Source of the DNA: Siphonodentalium dalli
Taxonomy: Eukaryota > Mollusca > Scaphopoda > Gadilida > Siphonodentaliidae
DNA length: 64,000 bases
Direction: 5' to 3'
Assembly (NCBI GenBank): GCA_032622095.1
Contig: CP136069.1
Span: 67,043,319-67,107,318, forward strand
The first letter of the stretch is position 1. Each line of letters starts with the position of its first letter. Under the pieces are notes generated by a model that saw only the letters and a program-made list of their open reading frames with translations, was not told where the DNA came from and ran no database searches. This document shows positions 12,105-24,122 of this stretch, piece after piece. The position numbers and the translations under genes were made by a program.

Positions 12105-12486
12105 CAAGCTTGACTAGCATCACTAAATTCACCCCTCTGGGAACCTCATTCTGCTTAGGCCTCATCTTCTCTGGAAAGTTTCTTTATTATCAAATTTCAA
12201 TAGAAACGTCTTCACATAGATTCTATTTCTTTTTTAGTTTAGTGTGTCTCTATACTCAAATTGACAGATGACACATTGCATAATCGAGGTTCCCAATAGG
12301 TGTACATCACATTATAATATTCACCATTTGGAAATCAATCTTGAGTCTATGTCTCCCAATGGCAGATGAGGTCATGCAGAATGAGGTCCCCAGAGGGTGA
12401 ATTTAGTGATGCTAGCCTGCTAAATTCACCCTCTGGGGACCTCATTGTGCAAATGACAGGCACACTATAATCAGACTTGATCCCAG
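12105..12486. mobile_element. two-hairpin GAGGTCCCC MITE, copy 3
   Basis: The left hairpin is reduced to one arm. The spacer is type B (contains TTTCTTTATTATCAAATTTC and GATGACACATTGCATAATCG). The right hairpin is shortened at 12375-12450. Confidence 0.75.
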
Positions 12487-13914
12487 AGCAGATATCAATC
12501 TGAGCACATCTGGGGGTACCGGAGAGGGGGCAGAGAGGACGGGCTCTTGCCTCTCCTGGCATCCACCAAATGGGGCACAGACGGGTGCAAGCAAATTGAA
12601 TTTTCAATTGGCTGTCCTGGCTCAGACTTATTATCTTATCAAAACTATATTCATTGCTGGAATGCTACTGAGCCAGTGCCTCCAAAAATCTCGTACATAT
12701 GTAATATTAGTGCCAGTAATAATATAGTCACAAAATAAAATTTCGGGGGAAGTGCATTGTTCTGTTTTGTGTCAACCTCAAAGTTCGAACCCACATTCAC
12801 ATTGTTCAGACTGAAATGCAGGCGTGTCATAAATTTCTAATTCCACATTGCCTCTCATGATGCCATATCCAGAAATCAATTGTGCTGTAAATTTTAATAT
12901 TATCTGATACACATACTAGTATACATGTACATGTAACTCTTCCTAAATACGTTTTATATATATAAAATAATAAATATGAAACGAAGACTCTTGTCCTGAA
13001 ATGCTTCTATCAATTAATATGGATTTTTATATCGATATTTTCTTATATAATGAGATAATCAACGGGGATATTTTTTCATTACTATTTTTAGAATGTTTAG
13101 ATAGAGTTATGCCACATGCTATGCTCCAAATGAACGCGAGCCTTTATGTGTCCCAAATTGATTATGTATATTATACCAGAAAACTTGAAATTCAATATTC
13201 AATATTAATTGATAGAAGTGTTTCCAGACAGGGGTCTTCGATTCATAGTTATTATTTTATACCCAGGAAACTATAAAATCTTGTTATTGGAAGAGATGGA
13301 TCATCTTTAATTTCATGCTCAAAATATATATATGTTCCCATATTCCTAGGAATATCTTATCTTTGTGTCATTTAGACCCTCAAACTGGGAACTCTAAAGT
13401 TCACTTGATAAAATGAGTGGTCAAAAACACACGGACAGTCCCTGTGGTTTCATCATGATTCTTGGACATGATCCACATGCATCGTTAAACATAATGTCTT
13501 AGCAGTATGGATAATTTTACATGTATATCTAAGTAATAGTAATGCTTTATTCTCAGCCATTATAATACATGTACCAGAGATGTGACTTGGGGAGGGTGTG
13601 CCCCCCCCCCCCCCCACTTAGCCAAAATGTTCGACATAATTGGTCAGGGATTGTGAGCGTTAGCTCATCAATCTACTCACCACATGCTCCTCCTGTAGTA
13701 AATATATACCAGGCCTTAATATTCCCCACAACTCACAGCATTTACCGATGTCCCCAAATTATAGAAATGTCCCCAAATTAGAGGGCACATTTGACAAAAT
13801 GTCACTGCAAAATCACCCTTTTTATGACCTGTTTTTGTGTGTATATTGCTTCATTTGACCACAACAAATCAACTTTCTAACTTTTTTTCAGGTTCACATA
13901 TACCTTACGTTACC
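12487..13914. other. no recognised gene; C tract
   Basis: Contains a run of about 15 Cs near 13600 and twice-repeated ATGTCCCCAAATTA near 13748. About 13225-13300 (CTTCGATTCATAGTTATT and beyond) recurs at 62386-62450, so it is a dispersed repeat. The frame at 13001-13276 spans part of that repeat and has no recognisable domain. Confidence 0.4.
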
Positions 13915-15075
13915 TTACGTCTGTAGTGGACACTGGCGGTCTGCCACTATATCCACCTCACATTGTGATATTTCACCGTATTCGGCTGCATCTCTAGACA
14001 TATTTGGGTTGTATGGTTGAAAATCAGTCACCATATCCGCTTTATAGTTATATTTAATATCCTGATTCTTCCAATGATGATCTAGTCTGTTTTTGAATTG
14101 GTTAATATCTTCAGCATACACCACTTTGTCTGGTAGATTGTTCCAAGTTGTGACCACTCTCTGGCTGAATGTATATTTTCTAACGTCATAGTTAGATCTT
14201 TCCTTGTACAATTTATAGTTGTGGCCTCTGGTCCGAGATTCGGTGTTTCTTGTAAGAATGTTAGATACTTCCGGATCGTAGCAGTTGAATATCTTAAAGC
14301 ATTCGATCATATCACCTCGGTGGCTTCTGTACATCAGGGTTGGTATTTCCATTTTTCTTAGTCTATCTTCGTATCCCATATCTTTTAGTCCTGGTACTAA
14401 TTTTGTTGCTCGCTTTTGAACTTTTTCCATTGGAACTGTGTGTTTTTTTAGATATGGTCTCCAAGCAGGTTGAGCATATTCGAGTAATGGTTTTACCAGT
14501 CCTTTATATAGTTTTGCCATTGTAGTATAGTCTAAGTAGGTGAATGATCTTCTGATGGCTCCAAGAACACTGTTGGCTTTCTGTATTTTCTCGTTGATGT
14601 GGTCCTCAAATGATAGGTTTCTGTCTGTGGTTACTCCTATGTCCTTTTCTTTTTCCACCTGTTTTAATTTAGTTTCACTCCCATTCTTGTCTTTCAAGTT
14701 GTAATTTGGCTGAAACTCCTCTTTCCCCACATTCATGACAACACATTTTTCTGAATGGAATCTTAGTAACCAGTTGTTTGACCACTTTTGGAGTTCATCA
14801 AGATCGCTTTGTAGTGTGTCCATATCATTTTTGTCTGTTATCTCCTTAAAAATCTTTGTGTCGTCTGCAAACAGCATCACTTCTGATTTTACACAGTCTG
14901 GTAAGTCATTTATGTACAGGACAAACAGTAGTGGGCCAAGTACACTTCCTTGAGGGATACCGCTAATGACTGGATGTTGTTCTGATGATGTTCCATTTAC
15001 TATGACTTGTTGTTTCCTTCCTGTAAGAAAATCTTGTATCCAGCCTAGGATGTTCAGCCATGTAGTTAGATTAAA
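13915..15075 (-). CDS. non-LTR retrotransposon reverse transcriptase, 5'-truncated
   Basis: Reading on the - strand, an open frame runs from about 15075 to a stop at 13915. It begins inside the polymerase (WLNILGWIQDFLTGRKQQ), carries the motif-B signature GIPQGSVLGPLLF, then LYINDL, then the catalytic FADD. A thumb-like C-terminal part follows (KLYKGLVKPLLEYAQPAW, then WNNLP). The upstream palm motif with the first catalytic Asp and any endonuclease domain are absent, so this is a typical 5'-truncated, dead Jockey/CR1-type copy. The first in-frame Met (near 14877) lies next to the FADD motif; the true homology starts about 190 bases earlier on this strand. Just past the stop is a short tandem repeat of about 10 bp (ACGTAAGGTA twice), compatible with a retroelement tail. 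It encodes an element enzyme for target-primed reverse transcription, not a host function. Confidence 0.9.
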   Translation of the reverse strand, partial: FNLTTWLNILGWIQDFLTGRKQQVIVNGTSSEQHPVISGIPQGSVLGPLLFVLYINDLPDCVKSEVMLFADDTKIFKEITDKNDMDTLQSDLDELQKWSNNWLLRFHSEKCVVMNVGKEEFQPNYNLKDKNGSETKLKQVEKEKDIGVTTDRNLSFEDHINEKIQKANSVLGAIRRSFTYLDYTTMAKLYKGLVKPLLEYAQPAWRPYLKKHTVPMEKVQKRATKLVPGLKDMGYEDRLRKMEIPTLMYRSHRGDMIECFKIFNCYDPEVSNILTRNTESRTRGHNYKLYKERSNYDVRKYTFSQRVVTTWNNLPDKVVYAEDINQFKNRLDHHWKNQDIKYNYKADMVTDFQPYNPNMSRDAAEYGEISQCEVDIVADRQCPLQT

Positions 15076-16080
15076 TTAAATTTTAATTGGAAATACCCAT
15101 GATCAGTGTGTTGGTGAACTTTCAAGCACCATACATCTATAAAATGGCTTTGTTGATGTCAAATGATCCAATATTCCCAATATTCAATAAATTGTGACCT
15201 ACAAAACTTGAAAATATAAGGGTACATACCCGGTACATGTAACATAACTTGCTGAATGCTGATATAAGCCCAAGTTGCCAGGAAATGATATGGGGGCCAT
15301 TGGTTCATTTCTTTCACCTTTCATATGCTTCAGAACAACCAGACAACCCCCATTTTAGGTTTACTTAAAAAAAAAATTCTCCCCTGGAAAAACCCTGTAC
15401 CCACAATAGTCACAAGGGGGTACCCCCCCCCCCCCCCCCTCACGCAAACCCATCACCTATGTCCCCCCAAAATGTCCCCAAATTAGCCTAATCTAAAGGC
15501 CTGATATACAATAATCTCCCCTAATTGCCTTAATCAAGCATGGCTATCTCAGGTTTACTGCCCTCAGGTTTACTTATTGGATACATGTTAACTTATTGGG
15601 AATTATTAGCTTTATCTTCTGATTGAATGTTGACCTTGTTTCATTTATTGTTTGTTCATTGCATTTGCATTGTAATTTCCATGTACATACATGTATACTA
15701 TGATATAGGCCAGCACAGGCTGACTTGAGTTGTTTTTCGTTAATAAAACATATCAAATCACATTTGTCATTGTTATTCATTAAATATTTTATGTTCATTC
15801 GAGCGAAGCGAGTTAGAACATTAATTGAATTTGTCCCGATATTTTCATATTCCAACCAATATTTGAGGTGAAATTTGTTTAGACCAAAAGTCAATTATTT
15901 TCCTATTTTCGCTAAATATTTTGGCAATCAGTTGAAAATTTCCAGCCAATGAATAGGGTTAGAAATTTCATGCCTGACACAATATGAGTTGGAAATTTTA
16001 CATGTTAATATTGTTTGATTTTCCAACCAGTAATTAGTGGGGGATTTGTTATTATAGACCAACAGTAGCATATTATTCTA
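15076..16080. other. no recognised gene; C tract
   Basis: A run of about 15 Cs near 15424-15439. The - strand frame at 15574-15894 has no recognisable domain. Confidence 0.35.
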
Positions 16081-16099
16081 CTTTTATAGGTAAAAATTT

Positions 16100-16146
16100 G
16101 GCCTGAAATGGCCATCAGTTGGAAATTTTCCAACCGGGGGGAGGGG

Positions 16147-16178
<32 letters not shown>

Positions 16179-16380
16179 TCAGTTGGAAATTCCAACAGTT
16201 CAAAAGCTTGGGGTAACAGTTGGAAACCGGGGGTGGGATGGTGCAAAATTTAATATTGTGAACCTGGTAGTTTGGTCTGGTACAAAGGGGTGGGGGAAGG
16301 GTGCAGCCAGAAATTTCCAGGTAGACCCCCCCCCCCCCCCCAATGAGACCCTCCAGCCATGTTCCCTGGTCACCATTAGG
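16100..16380. repeat. G-tract/C-tract repeat with GTTGGAAATTCCAAC motifs
   Basis: A G-rich run at 16136-16178 (28 consecutive Gs at the end) and a C run near 16326-16341 flank sequence with repeated TTGGAAAT/ATTTCCAA motifs and TTTGGTCTGG. The same pairing occurs at 33830-33935 and 39240-39420, so this is a repeat family with expanded homopolymers. The frames here translate the tracts into poly-Gly or poly-Pro and are not genes. Confidence 0.6.
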
Positions 16381-16839
16381 GTTTAGGGGACAACAACTGT
16401 TCTGAGGAATTCTCATTCTTATTTCTATCTATTCTGATTCTCTACTGAAATCATTTATAAATTAACTGTCTCCAAAATATTTGGAGGAAAGACTAGCCAT
16501 GTAATAAAAAATGTTAATTGGAGGTCCCCTGATTCTTAGAAATTAGTTGGAAAAATTCTAGTGAGCTGGTATCAGTGGTCTACATATTACTAGTCAGTAA
16601 TTATAGGGGTCAGTTGTTTCCCAGAATAAAGAGGGGGACACATTTCAGAAAGATTAGTTTGCTTTCTGACATAGTATACGTAGGGATACTTTAATAATTA
16701 TTTATTATAGAAATATGGCCAAGATAATTATCAGAACATCCAAGCATTAATGGTATTATAGTATGTGTCAAATACCACACTAATTCAAATAGACATTTCA
16801 ACCAGAAGGGCCGGCTAAAAAGATATAAAAAAGGGTCAA

Positions 16840-17132
16840 CGTAACGATACGTTAATTTATTTTGATGCAAACTGTACGCCGGAGACGTCTCGATTGCGAC
16901 AGATTAACCAGTGGAACGCACGCGCATGAAAAACTCAAAAGACTTTTCCAAGAGCGCGGTAAATGAAAAATTCCCCCAACCCGGTAACCTATAACGATAG
17001 GAGTAGCGTCCCTTCTCGACTGTAATCCCTAGTGCAAAGCCGGGTTAATTTATTCAAGGGTGAACACTTGTGGAACGCGAACGCACAAAGGAAATTTTGC
17101 TTGGGATCGTCGTAGTTTTATCCACTAAAACC
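16840..17132 (+). promoter_or_regulatory. candidate promoter and untranslated first exon
   Basis: From about 16840 the sequence becomes CpG-rich and free of the surrounding MITEs (for example GTACGCCGGAGACGTCTCG, ACGCACGCGC). A TATA-like TATAAAA lies at 16824-16830 and a consensus 5' splice site, CC then GTAAGT, at 17133. The CpG-rich character continues to about 17600. The next good acceptor on this strand that precedes coding sequence is at 21686, ten bases before the likely start codon of the zinc-finger gene. A short 5'UTR exon splicing over about 4.5 kb is therefore a reasonable model. It is inference from base composition and splice signals; no transcript is visible. Confidence 0.35.
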
Positions 17133-17875
17133 GTAAGTATCAAAACTTATCGACATCGGCCCATTTCCGGGCATTTTAAAGATGACTTTAGTGATGTTTT
17201 TCTGTGAATTTTGACACACTTTAGGGATTTTTGTGCTCCTAACTTTTTATCGGTCGCCGGGGCGGCGTCGGTTTGTGTACACGGTTGAATGCTATCGCAT
17301 ATCTAACGGGGTCACTGTATCCTACGCCCCACATTGGGCACTCGTAGCTAGTGTATTTCATTGGGGGTTTCGTTGAGGATAAAGGGTACTTTATGATCAG
17401 TAAGGATTGTTATCAGCTGCAAACGAAAGGTATTTTCGAATTTTTCCATGACCCAGTTAGGGTGTGCCGCGTTGGCAACGATTGGTTTTCATTAAGGCAC
17501 TCGAAGCCCTTTTAGAATTTGATCCATGCGTGTGGAGGTCAGTCAAACGGTGGGCGTTATATTGGGCTGATTTGCACGTTTTGGTCGACAGATTGTGTAA
17601 TATCAGTATCTAATCGATATCGGTACAGTTGTATGGTACTTCGTAAGAGGTTTTAACATATAACGGCATATGAATATTATGAATGGATGGGTGGATTTTT
17701 GGCATGTGCACATTGATTTAGTATGGGAGACACAATCGAATTTAATACTTCATCAATACAAATTCCTGTATGTACATGTATGCAGACTATGGTGGGCATC
17801 ACCCCTTACATAGGTGCAATAATAAGAGGGTGGGGGGGGGGGGGTATATGGCCTTTCACTTTGTTGTTTCATGTG

Positions 17876-18840
17876 TTAAGGGTCAGACGCACGTTTTGCC
17901 AAAATTTCCTGGTATTTCAAAATGTATTTTCTCTAAATCTATCAGGAATATCTTTGTGAAATTTTGTACAAGAGATTATTGTGGTACCATTCATAAGAAC
18001 CATTGGACATTTGGTTATTATAATCTCATTTACTTTATTTTTATGGCATGAAAAATCTTTAAAATTTCACTGTGTTCAGGTACCGAGAACTACTGTAAAA
18101 CAGATTTTTTTCGAAAGTGCATTTCATATATACATGATATCATATCTGAAGATCATGAGAGGAGACTTAATTTTTCTTGATTCATGAAATTAAATGATTA
18201 TTTTCATTCAGAAAGACAACTACCATAAATATTTTTTTATTATTGAGAATTTTCATGCCATGCTTGTTGGTCATTGAAAAATTGGGCTCAGTTGAGTTCT
18301 GGGTCAAGGGTTCATAACCAAGTTAAATCTGACCACCATATCTCTTAACACTGTGGCCTAATTTCTGTTGATTGCTCCCTGCTTGAGTGGACAGCACCAC
18401 ATTTGAATATTTGTTTTCATTGGGCTGGCATATTTGTGACTGCTTTGTTCTTCATTATAATACATGGGGTATGATGCTATAATATGCAATTAAAAAGCTA
18501 ACTCAACATTATGATACAAATGAAGCCTCCTCTCATGGAGTCAAGACAATAAGCTATTTGATGGTTGACATGTTGTTTGAAATTATAAATTTTTCTGGCA
18601 GTTCTCGGTACCTAAAGGGACAGAAACGAAACAAATATTTTCAACCTCTCAAATGTATTAAAATCCATTATTGTTATTGTCTCTTTATAATTGCTCTGAT
18701 TCTATATATAATGAAAATTATCATATGTAAAATTCAAGATTTTTCACCAAATAGATCCAGAGAAATTCTTTGTTGAAAATCACTTGCCATTTCTGGCTGG
18801 ATTTACTGTGATTTATTCAAAACGTGCGTCTCCCCCTTAA
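17876..18840. mobile_element. TTAA-flanked inverted-repeat element, 965 bp
   Basis: TTAA at 17876-17879 and 18837-18840. The ends TTAAGGGTCAGACGCACG and, inverted, TTAAGGGGGAGACGCACG are followed by a diverged inverted repeat of over 100 bp. A second inner inverted pair, GGTACCGAGAACT (18080) and AGTTCTCGGTACC (18600), lies in the same palindrome. The GGG start next to TTAA fits Kolobok- or piggyBac-type insertion. No transposase is seen. Confidence 0.7.
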
Positions 18841-20371
18841 GGAACTAGTATTATCTGTAGTGTGAGACATCAGATATTTGGCCATTGCTATAGTGGTACT
18901 TAACTAGTAAATATGGGTTCTGAAATAAATTGCATATTGTAAATGAATATCAATTTATTTATTACTTCAAATGTATTTAGTACGGTACATGTTTATTCCA
19001 ACAGTTGGACAACATTCTATCTTGGATGGGGGAGGGGTGTCAGGTTGGAATTTTCTGATTTCTGAATATTTCCCTCTAGCCTCGTGCCCTTTTTCCCTCA
19101 TAGTTGGAAAATTTCAATTCCCAAAGGACATGTTCAAATGAAATTTTTCAATTATTAATTAAATGTATATAATATCATACATGAAATTGAGATAGTATTT
19201 ATAATGCAAGGGCAGGTTGGCAGTTGAACATTTAGAAACAAGCATATAATAATAAAATTAATTTCAGATGCCTATCCACATATTAAAAATTATACTAGTA
19301 GCTACCTGTATATATTGCCAGTACTGAATTAGGAATGATGTATGTACTATATTACATCTCAACAATGTGATAATATCTTAATTAGTGCATTATTATCACC
19401 TCTCTTAAAAAGTTAACAACTCAGCAGTTTTATGGAAGTAACATGTTAAATCTTGTTGACACAGACAGATGCTTCTGAATACATATATTTTATTGGCAAC
19501 ACATCTGGATACAATGAATTAAAATTGGGCTGGAGTAATATCTGATGGGCCAAAAAGATAGTTCAAAACAAATACATGCTTCTTGTTTAAGGTGAAGTTT
19601 TACTCTGTCAAGTTTGGTGGCTACACTGAAAATAATTAAATTATGGCTTAAGCTAACCTTTGGTTACAAACATATATATTTTTCTTGTGAACTTATTCAT
19701 AAAAATTATGATCTACATGTATAAAGTATCTTATAAGGGATCAGTATTCTTACAATATATACATATTTGAAACTGATTTCTCGAAGTAATGATTTAATAC
19801 TAAATGATCTAAAAATTCTGATCTAAGCCTAATTTATAAATTGTGGAAATTGTTCCTTAAAGGGCCTCAAGGCACTCACCCTGGATACATGTGGATTATT
19901 TTTTTTTTTTTTAAAGTCTTAAAACATCTTCACCAACATCTTCACCAATAAGAACATAGAATATCAGATAAACTTGTTCTTATATTAATTATTGATGGCT
20001 CTTCGATACAATAATTTTTTGTGTTGAAACCATTTGTTATGTAAACAAAATTGTTACAGTTATTTGTCAGCAAACATCGCTAATCGCGTGGTAAATAAGT
20101 TAAAATATTTTAGTCTAAATATGATTTTCAGAATATTTTTCAATGCTTTGATCTTTTCCAATGTTTAGTGTCAAGTTTTTATTAACCTTAGGTATCCTTC
20201 TGGACAAATTTGATAATAACACTGTAACAGTAATATTTACATGACAATAGTTCTGATGTGTGAATACTCGTTATTGGAGAGTTATTAATAATAAAATTAC
20301 AACAAAGTTAATCTACTTTTTCATGTAAATTTAATTGTTCATAGTTGATTTACATACTTTGAAGTTATTTC

Positions 20372-20670
20372 CAAGCCGTGAAATAGCGTGTCTGTCATTT
20401 GCAGAATGAGGTCCCCAGAGGCCCTGGCAGAGGGTGAATTTAGTGATGCTACCCCGCATAGCGGGCTAGCATCACCAAATTCACCCTCTGGGGACCTCAT
20501 TCTGCTTACACCTCAGCAGAATGAGGTCCCCAGAGGGTGAACACCACAGCAGAATGAGGTCCCCAGAGGGTGAATTTGGTGATGCTAGCCCGCTATGCGG
20601 GGTAGCTTCACTAAATTCACCCTCTGGGGACCTCATTCTGCAAATGACAGACACGCTATTTCAAGGCTTG
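20372..20670. mobile_element. two-hairpin GAGGTCCCC MITE, copy 4a, without spacer
   Basis: Complete termini (CAAGCCGTGAAATAGCGTG and its inverse) enclose two adjacent hairpins with almost no spacer; the family block GCAGAATGAGGTCCCCAGAG appears three times in the forward sense. It looks like a spacer-deleted form. Confidence 0.8.
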
Positions 20671-20738
20671 GTTATTTCACATGAATCCACTTTGAAGTCC
20701 TTGCGTCCCATTAATGATGGATTCAATGCTGCCGGGCA

Positions 20739-21166
20739 TTTGCATTTAGTGATGCTATCCAGTGGGCTGGTCTCACCAAATTCATTATCTGGGGACCTCA
20801 TTCTGCATGGCCTCATCTGGCATGGGAGACCAACATGTAGACTGAGATTTAAGTTCCCAGATTGTGAATATTTTGATGTGCACCCATTGGGCACCTCGGT
20901 TATGCAATGTATCATCTGCCAATTTGGGGATATAGAGAAACTAAACTAAAAAAGAAAAAGAATCTTTCTGAAAAAGTTTATAAAGAAACTAAAAAACTTG
21001 TTAATTTCATAATATACTTCCAGAGAAGATGAGGCCTTAGCAGATTGAGGTCTGTCCAGAGGGTGAATTTGTTGATGCTAGCCCACTGTGCGGGGTAGCT
21101 TCACTAAATTCACCCTCTGGGGACCTCATTCTGCAAATGTCCAGCACCATATTCTCAGGCCTGATT
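20739..21166. mobile_element. two-hairpin GAGGTCCCC MITE, copy 4b
   Basis: Left hairpin without its outer arm, type-B spacer, and a right hairpin at 21043-21140. It directly abuts copy 4a, so one has probably inserted next to or into the other. Confidence 0.75.
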
Positions 21167-21172
21167 AGGATC

Positions 21173-21397
21173 TACAGTAATGCCCTAAGTAATCGACTCC
21201 TTAACCACAGCACAATTATGGGTAACTTTTCAGGATTTAGTCGGAAATATGGCTCGTTGCCATTCATCATCGGAAAGCTCTCACAGAGCTTTCCGATGAA
21301 TGGCAACAAGCCATATTTCCGACTAAATCCTGAAAAGTTACCCAAAATTATGCTGTGGTTATTGGTTAAGGAGTCAATTACTTAGGACATTACTGTA
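21173..21397. mobile_element. mariner-like MITE (CAGTAATGCCC), near full length
   Basis: TA flanks at 21173-21174 and 21396-21397 and TIRs CAGTAATGCCCTAAGTAATC. The whole element is a near-perfect hairpin centred near 21285 (AAGCTCTCACAGAGCTTTCC). It is the best reference copy of the family in the window. Confidence 0.85.
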
Positions 21398-21686
21398 CAC
21401 TGTGAACTGCTTCATATTTAGGACAGGTTGTTTATGTGGAACATGAGAGTAGCCATCAATGAAATATTTTTGTCCAACGAATTTCTGTGTTTCAAATAAG
21501 ACGAGATATTTGCCCATGAAATAATTTTCCTAATTTCACAAGCCGTGTCTAATTCTGGAATTGCCCAGAGTTTCGTCTGCATCCACTGTTATCCAATCAG
21601 GCCTGAATGACTGGCGTTTATAGTGGGCACTCCAACTGCGAGACAAACATGATGATGAAATTTATCACCAGATTGTCTCGTTTCAG

Positions 21687-23748
21687 GTCTGATTGGATGG
21701 CAGAAATGGATGTGGACGAGTTGGCACCAATCGAATCATTGGGCAAGATATCCAATGTTGTGTCGATTGCTGGCTTCCCAAGTAACGAAGACAAACCAAA
21801 TAGATCTGCCAACGTTGAACTTGAATCGGACTTCATCAAAGTTGAAACACCACTGGAAGTTAAAACAGGCTCTGCGACTGGTTCTCCGGAACTTAAGACA
21901 ATAGGAACTGCACCTCTGAGTCCAGATGGCGCCGGCTCAGATATTGAGAAACAATACGAAGTTGTCAATATTGATGTTGCCACTAAGTATATGTGCAGAT
22001 ACTGTGCGGAGGAATTTGAAAATACGGACAAAATGAAAGCACATTTGCTCACACATAACGGAACAACCTGTCAGGGGCCTTATAGCTGCTATGCATGCCA
22101 TAAGATGTACAATACTCCTTCTAAATTGAGACGTCATGTTCGCGTACATAGTGGCGAGAAACCTTATTCGTGTAAAGAATGTGGCCGAAAGTTTTCACGC
22201 TCGGATCATGTAAAACAGCACATGAAAGTTCATCAACCTGACAGATTACGATACGAGTGCCATTTGTGTGATACAAAATTTCAGCGTTCTCACACGCTCT
22301 CTGCTCACATGAAAACGGAACATAAAATTCTACATCTTTTTTGTTGTGCAGACTGTGGCGAGGCTTTTAGGACAGTCGAGACCCGCCGACTTCACAGGAG
22401 ACTTCATGGTGTTCATATTGAGTCAACTGTTCAGAAGGGAACTAAAATCAAGGAGGAGCCTTCAGATGAGGAGATACCCTCAATTGGCGTCGCTAAGTTT
22501 GGCGGTTCGTCAAATCCGGCTAATAGTGAAACAGAAATTTTACGACCAGGTAGCGACGCTCAGGAAGAATTTATCAAAATGGAATCAATTTTGTTTGACG
22601 AGGAAGAAACTGCTAAGAATAAATATCTTAATAATAGCTCAGGTGATGATGATGACACTAATATGTCGATATCGGAGTTTGTACCTGATGACTCTGAAGA
22701 TACGGGTGAAAATAAATTAAAAATTGACTATGCTCCGCCAACTCAAGTACCACTGCCGACTTCAGTGGTTAGTTCTTCATCAATTGTGACATCTGTGCCT
22801 ATTGCGATTACCGCAGCCCCACAAACCCAGCAGACATTCTTAGGAAATGTTGCTCTTCAGACGTCACCACAACAAGGAGAAACAAGATCTCTGTTATCAC
22901 AAACTTTGCTTGGCCAGCCGCAAATAATATCAAGTGGTTCCGAACAGAATATTATGCTGCTGACGAGTACAGGGAAGAAAATTATGTTAGCGGCTCCGAG
23001 GGTAGCTCAGCATTCGATGCCTCAAATGATACAACAACCAACGCCACAAGCAGCGTCACAACTCATTCAGCACACGGCACAAGTAATCCAACAGCAGACG
23101 GCAACTCAAATTCAACCAGCTACACAGATACATCCTGCAGCACAGATTCACCAAGCATTACCTCACCTTGTTCAAGCTGCACCACAGGTCATTCAACAAG
23201 CCACGCCCCATATAATTCAGCAAGCCACGCCCCAACTTCATCAAGCTACTGCTCAAATCATGCAGCAGCCTATTACTAATGTGGCTAACTTGCTCAGTCA
23301 GGGAAATTTAGTGCGCGTCAGCGGAATTCCAGCAATTCCCACAATTCCAAGCATGATTGGTACAGTTCAAGCAATGGCGTCGCCTTGTAACGCTTCTGTC
23401 CCTAAAATTACAAATTTTGTGCCTGGTGTTCAGACAAGTACTAGTAGAAGTGTCCCGAATAGCGTGAAACAGACTGTCGCACCTGTTGTAAAGAGCGTAC
23501 ATGTTGCACCCATGGAAGTAACGTCGAGTGTTGATGCTGGCAGTAGATATCAAGCCAAACCAAGCCATCGCTGCGAACATTGTTGCATATGGTTCGAGGA
23601 TTCTTCGATGTATCTTCTACACTCAAGTCTTCATAATGCTGACGACTCGGATCCCTTCACTTGCAAAAAGTGCTTAAAGAAGCTCGGCAATCGTCTGGAA
23701 TTTATGGCTCACCTCGTGTGGCACCTAGAGCCATCGATGCATCGTTAG
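21687..23748 (+). CDS. C2H2 zinc-finger transcription factor with Ikaros/Hunchback-type C-terminal fingers
   Basis: A coding exon starting after the acceptor TTTCAG (21686). The likely start is the ATG at 21697 (MAEMDVDEL), giving 683 residues; the longer open frame from 21607 reads through the intron. Fingers 1-5 are at about residues 98-237 (CRYC, CYAC, CKEC, CHLC, CADC knuckles; finger 4 has H-x4-H), with an SGEKP linker between fingers 2 and 3. DEEIPSIGVAKFGG and an acidic stretch follow, then a Gln/Ala/Thr-rich region (about 350-605). Two C-terminal fingers (about 624-675: CEHCCIWFEDSSMYLLH and CKKC then NRLEF) match the Ikaros/Hunchback dimerisation-finger pattern. IKEEP, FIKVE and FIKME are possible SUMO-acceptor sites. 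It is probably a nuclear sequence-specific regulator that multimerises through its C-terminal fingers; targets are unknown. The same architecture recurs at 54852-56103. The name and orthology are uncertain. Confidence 0.9.
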
Positions 23749-23847
23749 TGCTTTTGATTATTATTCATTTGATTAGGGTTGCAATGATTCCGAATTGAAC
23801 AGTGCGATGGCTATTGCAATATTTTTTTATCGATATGACTTTATCAG

Positions 23848-24122
23848 GCCTTCAGATCAGTGTAATCTGGGCACATCAGGGCAAAGCATCATTTATGCAT
23901 TTTACCTTCTGAAAATTAGGGGATATAGAAACTGAAAAGAAAGGAAAAAGTAACTAAAAACAATGTTAATTTTAGGCTATAGAATACTTCACAGAAGATG
24001 AGGCCTAAGCATAATGAGGTCCCCAGATTGGTACATTTCGTGATGCTAGCCCACTGTGCGGGGTAGCATTACTAAATTCACCCTCTGGGAACATCATTCT
24101 GCAAATGACAAGACAGACTAAC
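23848..24122. mobile_element. two-hairpin GAGGTCCCC MITE, copy 5, partial
   Basis: Left hairpin lost; type-A spacer and the right hairpin (about 24012-24105) remain. It begins only about 100 bases after the stop codon of the zinc-finger gene, so it may lie in its 3'UTR. Confidence 0.7.

Larger units (their letters stand above)
17133..21686 (+). other. putative first intron of the zinc-finger gene
   Basis: Runs from donor GTAAGT (17133) to acceptor TCTCGTTTCAG (21676-21686). It holds a TTAA-flanked element (17876-18840), two GAGGTCCCC MITE blocks (20372-21166) and a mariner-like MITE (21173-21397). Between 18841 and 20371 I see only AT-rich sequence. Confidence 0.35.

Noticed and set aside
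13001-13276. 91-residue frame at 13.0-13.3 kb as a gene
   Set aside because: No domain or splice context, and its 3' part is a dispersed repeat shared with 62386-62450.
16084-16416. Proline- and glycine-rich frames at 16.1-16.4 kb
   Set aside because: They translate G and C homopolymers.
21607-21696. ATG at 21607 as the start of the zinc-finger protein
   Set aside because: The stretch contains the acceptor TTTCAG at 21686, and the paralogue at 54852 shows the same acceptor-to-ATG spacing, so the ATG at 21697 is preferred.
21618-23626. Antisense frames across the first zinc-finger gene
   Set aside because: They are shadows of the strongly supported + strand coding sequence.
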